DNA of 53,456 bases from Eubacteriaceae bacterium. GTDB lineage: Bacteria > Bacillota > Clostridia > Eubacteriales > Eubacteriaceae. Within the stretch, counting starts at the first letter, position 1. Each line of letters begins with the position of its first letter. The position numbers and the translations under genes are program-made. Under the pieces are notes generated by a model. The model was not told the DNA's origin and did not search any database. It worked only from the letters and a program-made list of their open reading frames with translations. The stretch covers positions 1 to 53,456 of the forward strand of contig JASGLP010000017.1 in assembly GCA_030156895.1 (NCBI GenBank), read 5' to 3'. Of the stretch, positions 7,842-15,673 are shown piece by piece.

Positions 7842-10409
7842 ATGAAAAAAGCGGCTATTTTAACAGGAATTCTGTTGGGGATAATGATATTGGCGACACC
7901 TGTCATGGCGGAGGAAAATGAACAGGCGGTGACAAGTAGCACAGGTGATATCCAGGTCACTTATCATACTCATATTCAGAATATTGGATGGGAATGGAAT
8001 TGGGCCAGCGACGGTAATACATCTGGAACCTTTGGCCGGGGACTGCGATTGGAAGGTATTCAGATTCAACTGACCGGGGATCTGCCGGAAGGTGCCAAGA
8101 TCTTATATCGCACTCAGATCCAGAATGTTGGTTGGGAAAAGACCTGGACGGAAACAGGTCGGACATCTGGAACGGTTGGCCAGGGTCTAAGGCTTGAAGG
8201 AATTCAGATCAAACTGGAAAACCTGCCAGGTTATACAATTGAATACCGTACCCATGTTCAAAATGTGGGTTGGGAAGAAAACTGGGCGCAAGATGGCGAA
8301 ACGGCCGGAACAGTAGGCCAGGGTCTCAGACTGGAAGGAATCCAGATCCGGCTGGTTAAGGATGAAGTAGCTAACTTGACTGCTTATAACACTTTGATAA
8401 AAAAAGTCGACAGTCTCAAATCCAGCCAGTACTCAGATTATTCCTGGGATCGTCTGCAAAGTGTTGTTACGGCCTATGGTGTATCGCCGAAAAGTTCTCC
8501 TTCTGATGTTGCCAAAGCCATCGAAAAAATTCAGGATGCGATTGATGAACTGGAAAAGCTGAGTTCAGCAGTTACATATAAAACTGCCGGCTCATATGGA
8601 TCAGAATCTGAATCAGCGCCTTTAGTGATTAATAACAATGTGATTATTAATACTAAAAATGTCATCTTGCAAAATGTAGAGATTAACGGTGATCTGATTA
8701 TCGGTGAAGGCGTTGGTGCAGGTGATTGCACATTAACCAATGTGACCGTGACTGGAACAACGTATGTTCGTGGCGGTGGTGATAATAGTATTCTCATCGA
8801 TGGCGGTGAGTACAATGAGATTATCATTCAAAAAACGTCTTCTGGAAGCGTTCGGATTGTAACCAATGTTGATGGTATGGAAGTGGTTATTGCCGAAGAT
8901 GCAGATGATGATTCAGTTATTCTTGAAGGCAACTTCTTAAGCGTTACTGTTCAGGCGCTGGGAGTTCATCTCTTTATTAACGAAGATTCCTATGTTGATG
9001 AGCTGACAGTTGAGCGCGGTGCATTGGGATCAAGTATATATCTTGGTTATGATGCAATTATTGATGAGGTTTATATTAACGGTTTGGAAGTTGCTATGAA
9101 AGGACTTGGCATTATTAACCGGGCAGAAGTTACCACGGATAATGTAACCTTTGAAAGAGCGCCAGATATTTTAATTGTTGACGATGAAGTGCAGATTACC
9201 CCTTCTGTTCCGGTGATGGTTGATAAAATTACAGTTAGTGGTGAATATGATGTTGATGTCATTACTACTGACAAGGGAACCCTGCAGTTGGAAGCAGCCG
9301 TTGAACCTGAGGACGCCAGTAACCAAGCTGTGACTTGGTCGATTTCTGGGGGAACCGGTAGTGGTACGATCAGCAGCGCTGGGGTTTTGACGGCGACTGG
9401 AAACGGAACGGTAACTGTTCGAGCAACGGCCAAAGATGGTTCAAGAATTTACGGTGAAACAACGATAACATTATCAAATCAGTCTGAACCAACGATTGCT
9501 TCATCAAGCGAGATTATTGCGGGTACAGCTAATCAAACAGCAGTAGTATCACTATCAGGTGACCGTTTCACAACTGCAGCGAATCTTTCGACAAATTGGA
9601 TAGTAGATTTTGGTACTACAGGTCTAACTCAATATACAATTACTCGGAATTTAAATACACAGGTCACATTTACTTTCCCTGGTAGTCCAAATCCTGGTAC
9701 GATTTCGATCAGTGCTAAGGCTGGGGCCCTTGAGAGTGGCAAAATTTCTAATACGATGGGATTGGTTATAGATCCTATTGAGGTGACAAAAGTTACGATT
9801 ACGCCCGGGGAAGCAATAGTTATGGATATTGACGACGCTCCGATTAATCTGTCATATACAACGCTGCCGGCAAATGCTTCTGATCCGTCAGTAACATGGT
9901 CTTCGTCAAATGAAGCGGTAGTAACAGTCTCTGAGACTGGTGAAGTCACTCCTGTTGGTGAAGGGACAGCCTTTATTATTGCTAAATCAACAAACAATAT
10001 ATCTGATTCAGTAACGGTAACAGTAAATGAGAATCCTTATATAACAGAATTGTCCGCAATTCTTGATGATGGAAATAGTACTGAAGTTTCTGCAACAGGT
10101 GATCCTTTAACGCTAACACTTGCACAGAATAGTGTAACAAACCAAATTAAAGTTGTGATGAATGAGGCTGTCCAATTGATTGGCGCTCCACTTGTTTATA
10201 TGGAAGTGAGCGGTACTGATGTGGAATACGGAACAATTACTTTAGATAGCACTGATACATCCGGAAAAACATTGATTGTAACGCCTACTGGGTCTAACGG
10301 GACTGCAGCTTTACTTGGAGATTTTACATTCAAAGTGACGGCAGGTGCAGTTAAAGATCAACTTAATAATGAAAATGTGGCAGTAAGTTTTATCTTAAAA
10401 GTTGAATAA
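7842..10409 (+). CDS. Secreted ChW protein with beta-helix-like and Big2 Ig-like domains
   Basis: Start ATG follows GAGAGG; an upstream in-frame start at 7821 would extend the signal peptide implausibly. A signal peptide ends near VMAEE. Three ChW repeats follow (about residues 38-175; cores NIGWEW, NVGWEK, NVGWEE). A single FIVAR-like helical unit comes next (about 180-245, WDRLQSVV...IDELEKL). Residues about 260-440 are rich in short beta-strands with N/D-G turns, resembling a right-handed beta-helix. Two bacterial Ig-like Big2-type modules (tails GNGTVTVRATAKDG and GEGTAFIIAKSTN) flank an unassigned beta-domain, and a final beta-domain closes the protein. No catalytic motif is recognised, so I infer a structural or adhesive surface protein. 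No transmembrane anchor or LPXTG is visible; attachment may be through the ChW repeats. Confidence 0.88.
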   Translation: MKKAAILTGILLGIMILATPVMAEENEQAVTSSTGDIQVTYHTHIQNIGWEWNWASDGNTSGTFGRGLRLEGIQIQLTGDLPEGAKILYRTQIQNVGWEKTWTETGRTSGTVGQGLRLEGIQIKLENLPGYTIEYRTHVQNVGWEENWAQDGETAGTVGQGLRLEGIQIRLVKDEVANLTAYNTLIKKVDSLKSSQYSDYSWDRLQSVVTAYGVSPKSSPSDVAKAIEKIQDAIDELEKLSSAVTYKTAGSYGSESESAPLVINNNVIINTKNVILQNVEINGDLIIGEGVGAGDCTLTNVTVTGTTYVRGGGDNSILIDGGEYNEIIIQKTSSGSVRIVTNVDGMEVVIAEDADDDSVILEGNFLSVTVQALGVHLFINEDSYVDELTVERGALGSSIYLGYDAIIDEVYINGLEVAMKGLGIINRAEVTTDNVTFERAPDILIVDDEVQITPSVPVMVDKITVSGEYDVDVITTDKGTLQLEAAVEPEDASNQAVTWSISGGTGSGTISSAGVLTATGNGTVTVRATAKDGSRIYGETTITLSNQSEPTIASSSEIIAGTANQTAVVSLSGDRFTTAANLSTNWIVDFGTTGLTQYTITRNLNTQVTFTFPGSPNPGTISISAKAGALESGKISNTMGLVIDPIEVTKVTITPGEAIVMDIDDAPINLSYTTLPANASDPSVTWSSSNEAVVTVSETGEVTPVGEGTAFIIAKSTNNISDSVTVTVNENPYITELSAILDDGNSTEVSATGDPLTLTLAQNSVTNQIKVVMNEAVQLIGAPLVYMEVSGTDVEYGTITLDSTDTSGKTLIVTPTGSNGTAALLGDFTFKVTAGAVKDQLNNENVAVSFILKVE

Positions 10410-10444
10410 ACTGTCAAATTTCTCTTTATTTAATGAGAGGTATT

Positions 10445-10472
10445 TTGAAAAAGTTGAAGTATAGGATACAAT
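10445..10472 (+). promoter_or_regulatory. Probable promoter of the long ChW/FIVAR protein gene
   Basis: TTGAAA and TACAAT are separated by 16 bases, 55 bases before the GTG start at 10527. Confidence 0.45.
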
Positions 10473-10526
10473 ATAAAGGTATGCTGATTTTGAAAACAAA
10501 GTAGTATGATGAAAAGGAGAGAGAAT

Positions 10527-13500
10527 GTGAAGAAGAAAATTGCGCTAATAATGTCAGCTGTAATGATGTTATCGACGCTTTTGTCCACGGGTGTTTTTGC
10601 AGCCGACGAAACGTTGGAAACTTCCGCGGCGATTGGGATTAAATATAAAACCCATATTCAGGATAAAGGTTGGGAGTCTGCCTGGAAACAGGATGGCGAG
10701 CTTTCCGGAACAGTTGGTGAGTGGAAGCGGCTGGAAGCTGTTAATATTGAACTGACTGGCTCATATCCATCAGATGCCACCATTGAGACCTATGTACACG
10801 TTCAGAACTATGGAGATCGTGGACCTTTTGATATGGGGCAGGATGCCGGAACATCTGGTGAAGGGCTACGTCTTGAAAGTATCGAAATCGTAATGGACAA
10901 TGTCCCGGGTTATACCTTGGCCTATAATGTACAGGTTCAAAACATTGGTTGGCTGAGAGACGAAAATGATACTTCAACTTGGTTTACAAGTGGTCAATTT
11001 GCCGGGACTACTGGCTTAGGTCTAAGGCTTGAAGGCATTAGAATTGAGCTGCTTAAAGTAAATGAAGCCTATGCAGCCTATTTGGATGTTTTGGATGATG
11101 TAGAAGAGGATGACTATACCATTGATTCATGGAGTGTCTACCAGCGTTTGGTTAAGGCTTATGCGGTTACTGAAGATGACAGCGAAGAACTGATCGTACT
11201 GGCTACAGAAACAATTCAGGATGCTCAGAAAAAACTGGTCAAAGGTATGAACCTGAAGAAATACAAAGAGGCTTTAGCAAAAGCATCTGAGGAAAATTAT
11301 ACTCCTGAATCATGGGATGTTTATGCGGCTATTGTAGCCGAAAATATTGTTAGTCAAGTTAATACTCAGGAAGAGATTGATCAGGCTACGAAAAATATAC
11401 TCGAGGGTCAAAAGCTGTTAGAGCCCAAGGTGAATTTAACGGAATATCTGGAGCTGTTGGGATCCGTTCGAGAAAGCGATTATACAGCGCTATCCTGGTT
11501 TTTCTATCAGCAGACAGTCAACGGCAATCAGGTTGGCGTGAAAAATACACAGACTGAAGTTAATACGGCAGTGGCGAATATTGAAGCAGCTAAAAAGAAG
11601 TTGGTGCGCAAGTTTGACTTTACAGCATATAATGCTTTGCTGGATGCAGTAAAGGAAGCTGACTATAAAACCATTTCATGGGGGAAATACCAGACAGTTG
11701 TTAATAACAATTTAGTCGATGAAAATGATACCCAAAGCAAAATTGAAGAAGCCATCCTGGCAATTGAAGAGGCTCAGAAAGCGCTGGAAAAAGGCAGCGA
11801 TTTAACCGGTTATAATGCGGTTCTCAATAAAGTTGATAAATACGCCTGTACAACTGCCTCTTGGGCAACTTATCAGAAGGTTGTTGATGCAAATGTTGTT
11901 TCTAAAGACTCAACCCAGGCGGATGTGGATGCGGCAACTGAGAAAATTCTTGCAGCTCAGCTGAAATTGGTGGGACTGGGAGATTTAACAGATTATAAAG
12001 CAGCACTTGCTAAAGTGAAGGAAGAAGATTATACGACAAAATCTTGGGAAACCTATCAAAAAGTTGTTTTAGCGAATGTTGTAACGGAAGCAAGTGGACA
12101 AACAGCTATTGATGCTGCAACCAAAAAGATTTTGGATGCTCAACTGAAGCTTTTACCATCAGGCGATTTAACTGAATACACGGCTTTAGTGACTAAAAAT
12201 GCGGCAACCCAGGGTCAATGGAGCGTTTCTTCCTGGACGGCTTATATGAAGGTGGTTAATGCCAACATAATGACCACAGATAATAGTCAATCTCAGATCA
12301 ATTCAGCAATTTACAAGATAAAAATTGCCTACGCGAAACTGATTGAAGCAGGAAATATTGATGCATTTACAGCTCTTCTGGCCAAGGTCAATAAAGCGGA
12401 TTATACCGAAGCATCCTGGACCACCTATCAGAAAGTGGTAATGGCTAATTATATGACAACTGATAATTCGCAGGCGGAAATTGATGCGGCCGTTAAAAAA
12501 ATTACGGTGGCCCAACTGGCATTAGTGCCAAAAGGAAACCTGGCCGATTATCTGGATCTGGTTTATAACGGCTTAGGCGGAAAAGGTGAGGCGGACTATA
12601 CAACCGCTTCCTGGGCGGAATATCAGAAAGTTTTAGCTGCCAATGCCATGTCGACTAACAATTCGCAGGACCAAATTGATGCTGCCATGATTATTATTAA
12701 GGCGGCTCAGGGAAGACTGGTAGCGGCTGCAGATTTGTACGACTATAACTATATTATAAATTATTATAATAATAAGAGAGCGCAGTATACGGAAGAATCC
12801 TGGGCGGAATATCAGACGATTGTACTTGACAACTTAATGACTAAAGATAACACACAAACAGAAGTCGATAACGCAACGATAGCGATTAGAAATGCCGCAG
12901 AAACGCTTCTTAAAAATGCGACCGATTTGGCTGAATTTAAAGCTGTTATCGCCCTTTATGAGAGTGAGCTGGCAAGTCCAGGATCTGTTTCAGGTTTAGT
13001 TGCTACTACTATTCCGTCTACACAAATGATTCTTGATCAGGATGATTATTATGACTTCACAATTCAGGGAACGACCTGGAACGATTATAAAAATGCGGTT
13101 ACAAAATATGCTAACTTTGTAGGCGGGGTCTATGATGAAGCAACAAGCCCGATAAGATCAGGTGTAACCCAGGCGGATATTGATAATGCGACAGCGATTA
13201 TTAAGGAAGCCAGAGATAATCTGTATCCAGCTGATGCAGCCAAGGCAACTGCATTCGAAAACTATAAAAAGGCCAGAAACCAGAAGGATCTTGACAGGAC
13301 ACTCTACACTATACCGGGTCTTAAACTCTATGACTCAGCACTGGAATCGAATGTGTTGGCATTACCAGTCATTCAATTACCGGCTGACAGAATTGCGTCT
13401 TATGCAACGCCAATCCAGAATGCTAAAGATGATCTTGCTTTAAAATATTTAAAAGCAAGCGATGATGAATGGGCGGCATTTACCCAGGAAGGTTCAGGCG

Positions 13501-14030
13501 CTGGTAATTTCTATTCAACGCTAAGTACAGATGGCAATACTTATTCAGGTTGGGATGATTATTTCAAATATCATGAGGAATATTATGTCAGCCCATTGAC
13601 AAAATATACACAGGCTTCGACACCACGATCTGATGTATTAATAGCGACAAAAAATATGATAAGAAGTCGTGTTGCTTTAGTGCTGTCGACACCGACAGTG
13701 CCAACGCCGGCAAATGTTTCCGTTCAGTTATCATCGATGCCAGGCGTCCTTGAGCAAACGCACACTGATGGTGCGACGACGGTTCCGATAACCACAAATC
13801 TGGTGCTGCTGACGACGGCCTGGTTGAACAGTCATAATTATGGTACAGCTGCAGGTGGTGCAGGGATAACTGCTGCTTTGTCCGCTGATACAACAGGAAA
13901 TATTAATGTCAATAATGATAGCGGTGTGATTACGGTAAGTGATGCGACTAAAAAATATGCGACAGTTAAATTAATACTTACAAAAGGTGAAACTTCAGTT
14001 GAAACGTTAGTCACGGTTCAGATTCCATAA
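10527..14030 (+). CDS. Giant secreted ChW protein with at least ten FIVAR-like repeats
   Basis: GTG at 10527 is preferred because AAAGGAGA lies seven bases upstream and the signal peptide then begins with Lys residues; the ATG at 10506 is an alternative. After the signal peptide come three divergent ChW repeats (about 35-180; cores DKGWES, NYGDRG, NIGWLR). Ten regular units of roughly 70 residues follow, each carrying an SW-xx-Y-xx-VV motif, a TQ-x-x-(I/V)D-x-A motif and an AQ-x-x-L end. These resemble FIVAR-type helical bundles. About three degenerate units (about 800-1050) and a C-terminal Ig-like beta-domain complete 1167 residues. The likely role is a long rod presenting domains from the wall. 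It is a paralogue of the protein at 15674-17482. No enzymatic motif is seen. Confidence 0.88.
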   Translation: MKKKIALIMSAVMMLSTLLSTGVFAADETLETSAAIGIKYKTHIQDKGWESAWKQDGELSGTVGEWKRLEAVNIELTGSYPSDATIETYVHVQNYGDRGPFDMGQDAGTSGEGLRLESIEIVMDNVPGYTLAYNVQVQNIGWLRDENDTSTWFTSGQFAGTTGLGLRLEGIRIELLKVNEAYAAYLDVLDDVEEDDYTIDSWSVYQRLVKAYAVTEDDSEELIVLATETIQDAQKKLVKGMNLKKYKEALAKASEENYTPESWDVYAAIVAENIVSQVNTQEEIDQATKNILEGQKLLEPKVNLTEYLELLGSVRESDYTALSWFFYQQTVNGNQVGVKNTQTEVNTAVANIEAAKKKLVRKFDFTAYNALLDAVKEADYKTISWGKYQTVVNNNLVDENDTQSKIEEAILAIEEAQKALEKGSDLTGYNAVLNKVDKYACTTASWATYQKVVDANVVSKDSTQADVDAATEKILAAQLKLVGLGDLTDYKAALAKVKEEDYTTKSWETYQKVVLANVVTEASGQTAIDAATKKILDAQLKLLPSGDLTEYTALVTKNAATQGQWSVSSWTAYMKVVNANIMTTDNSQSQINSAIYKIKIAYAKLIEAGNIDAFTALLAKVNKADYTEASWTTYQKVVMANYMTTDNSQAEIDAAVKKITVAQLALVPKGNLADYLDLVYNGLGGKGEADYTTASWAEYQKVLAANAMSTNNSQDQIDAAMIIIKAAQGRLVAAADLYDYNYIINYYNNKRAQYTEESWAEYQTIVLDNLMTKDNTQTEVDNATIAIRNAAETLLKNATDLAEFKAVIALYESELASPGSVSGLVATTIPSTQMILDQDDYYDFTIQGTTWNDYKNAVTKYANFVGGVYDEATSPIRSGVTQADIDNATAIIKEARDNLYPADAAKATAFENYKKARNQKDLDRTLYTIPGLKLYDSALESNVLALPVIQLPADRIASYATPIQNAKDDLALKYLKASDDEWAAFTQEGSGAGNFYSTLSTDGNTYSGWDDYFKYHEEYYVSPLTKYTQASTPRSDVLIATKNMIRSRVALVLSTPTVPTPANVSVQLSSMPGVLEQTHTDGATTVPITTNLVLLTTAWLNSHNYGTAAGGAGITAALSADTTGNINVNNDSGVITVSDATKKYATVKLILTKGETSVETLVTVQIP

Positions 14031-14071
14031 AAAATGATCACTAATTAATTAGCTTAAAGAAAAATTAACCA

Positions 14072-14104
14072 ACCCGCTCCCAAAATTCAAGGGAGCGGGT
14101 TTTT
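14072..14104 (+). terminator. Strong Rho-independent terminator
   Basis: CCCGCTCCC and GGGAGCGGG form a perfect hairpin followed by six Ts, 42 bases after the stop codon. Confidence 0.95.
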
Positions 14105-14206
14105 ACATGCCTTTAAATTTCGCCTATTATCGAGGTTTATCAGATTACGAAAAAGTTAGCCATAAAATCCTTTATCTAAACTTAAGAGGTTATTATTTTT
14201 AAGAAC

Positions 14207-14255
14207 TTGCAAAGAATTCGTTTTTATTGTAAAATTCCTATTGCTGAATTGTAAC
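14207..14255 (+). promoter_or_regulatory. Promoter and phased TGTAA boxes for the CHAP gene
   Basis: TTGCAA (14207-14212) and TAAAAT (14230-14235) are spaced by 17 bases. TGTAAA at 14228 overlaps the -10 and TGTAAC lies exactly 22 bases downstream at 14250. The half-sites resemble the WalR (YycF) TGTWAH motif. Similar pairs precede the other two wall-hydrolase genes in this window. Confidence 0.55.
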
Positions 14256-14300
14256 AAATGTATCGACGGCGCTAGATGCCGAAATTCAGCAGGAGGAAAG

Positions 14301-15251
14301 ATGAAAACAAATGCTTTAAAAGGTCTGTGTCTTGGGACGGCACTGACTCTATTAATGGGGATCAGCCCCTTATCAGTATTGGCGGCAGAAGTGGACGGCG
14401 TAGAAACGGTAACGGAAACGCTTGATGCCACAAATCTTTATAGCCCTCGGCTAACCCAGCCGACGGCAGGTAATGCCTATTTCTACGCGAACAATGCCTA
14501 TTATCAGGGCGGCTATGGCCTGCCAAACTGTACCGCTTATGCTTTTGGTCGCGCTTATGAATTGCTGGGCACTGAACCTAACTTGCCCATGGATGATGCC
14601 GGTAACTGGTGGGCTGATAATCTGGCTTCAGGTGCTTATCCAACCGGACAGACGCCTAAACTGGGAGCCATTATCTGCTGGAACGGCTCTTATTCCGGTC
14701 ATGTGGCAGTAGTTGAAGCCATCAATGGCGATCAGGTAACCTTATCAGAATCGGCCTGGAGCGGACCGATCTTTAACAGCTACACTTACACGATTGGTAT
14801 GGAAGATGCGACATCAGTAGGCGGTTTTCAGGGTTATATTTACATCGGAGACTTTGCCGATGCCAACACCGAAACGGTGGCTCCAACCCTTGAAAATGTT
14901 AGAATTTCGGAAGTGGATGACCATGGCTTTACAGTGACTGCTACAGTATCAGATGCGGATTCAGGCATCAAAAAGGTACGGGTTCCGGTCTGGACAAAAG
15001 CGGATGAACAGGATGATGTTATCTGGTATGATGCAACGGTTGAAGGTGATCAAGTCAGCTGCCAGGTCTTGTACTCAGAACATAATGATGAACAAGGTGA
15101 ATATGTGGTTCAGGTTTACGCTTATGACAATGCCGGTAACAAAACCATCGCTAAAACCGGGACCTTGATTAACACAGTTTATCCAACCATCACTGATGCA
15201 GATGAACTGATTTCAGGTTCAGAAAACACAAATAGTCTCCCAGAGATTTGA
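14301..15251 (+). CDS. Secreted CHAP-domain wall hydrolase with a GBS-Bsp-like repeat
   Basis: Predicted peptidoglycan amidase/endopeptidase. The ATG follows AGGAGG and starts a signal peptide ending near VLAAE. The CHAP catalytic Cys lies in PNCTAYAFGRAYELLG and the His in SGHVAVVEA; GAIICWNG between them is typical of the fold. The C-terminal part (about 200-295) is one GBS-Bsp-like beta-sandwich with the VWT...QDDVIWY motif found five times in the autolysin at 30959-33796. The protein ends soon after, without ChW repeats. Its closest relative here, at 28322-29761, has the same CHAP and Bsp modules and then three ChW repeats, so this copy may have lost that tail. Monocistronic. Confidence 0.9.
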   Translation: MKTNALKGLCLGTALTLLMGISPLSVLAAEVDGVETVTETLDATNLYSPRLTQPTAGNAYFYANNAYYQGGYGLPNCTAYAFGRAYELLGTEPNLPMDDAGNWWADNLASGAYPTGQTPKLGAIICWNGSYSGHVAVVEAINGDQVTLSESAWSGPIFNSYTYTIGMEDATSVGGFQGYIYIGDFADANTETVAPTLENVRISEVDDHGFTVTATVSDADSGIKKVRVPVWTKADEQDDVIWYDATVEGDQVSCQVLYSEHNDEQGEYVVQVYAYDNAGNKTIAKTGTLINTVYPTITDADELISGSENTNSLPEI

Positions 15252-15407
15252 GAATGATTTTTAATTGCATGGGTCATTAAAAGGTAATCTGATGTTTGAA
15301 CATTGAAAATATTGTTATGATCGAAGAATTGCAGAATTGTAACGGTTATGGTAAAAAACAACAATATTGTCCATGTCATTGGCATATGAATAACAGACAA
15401 AGACTGA

Positions 15408-15455
15408 AAAAGTTCATCTGAATGAAATAAAAATTCATCAAATGAACTTTTTTTA
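15408..15455 (+). terminator. Probable terminator
   Basis: AAAGTTCAT and ATGAACTTT, with further internal ATGAA/TTCAT pairing, form a hairpin followed by seven Ts. It lies about 160 bases downstream of the CHAP gene. Confidence 0.7.
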
Positions 15456-15582
15456 TTGAACGAATTGATAGTTGAAATTTACAAAGATGATTTTTGGGGT
15501 GAGTGCCTCAAAAGATGACGTAAAGACTAGCGAAAGCATTTGTGTCTACAGTCTGAAATAAGCGATTCCACGCGATTATTTC

Positions 15583-15611
15583 TTGCAAAATAGCTGGTTT
15601 AAGTGTAAAAT
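15583..15611 (+). promoter_or_regulatory. Promoter of the second ChW/FIVAR gene
   Basis: TTGCAA and TAAAAT with a 17-base spacer, identical in both hexamers and spacing to the promoters at 14207 and 28214. The second downstream TGTAAC box found at those genes is absent here. Confidence 0.55.
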
Positions 15612-15673
15612 TCATTTAGCATAAATCTTTATGAAACCGGATATTAAATTGAGTGTACAGGGAGGAAATTGAA

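Larger units (their letters stand above)
15252..15673. other. Intergenic region with terminator and promoter
   Basis: These 422 bases contain no credible gene. A hairpin-plus-T-run terminator lies at 15408-15455 and a promoter at 15583-15611. A solitary TTGTAACGG occurs near 15335. The rest shows nothing I recognise. Confidence 0.6.

Noticed and set aside
8531-8827. Long antisense frames within the ChW and autolysin genes
   Set aside because: They arise from biased codon use in repetitive secreted proteins; no binding sites or family resemblance.
15480-15570. Possible fifth, degenerate copy of the interspersed repeat (TTTGTGTCTACAGTCTGAA)
   Set aside because: Only a short end-like match; none of the internal blocks are present.
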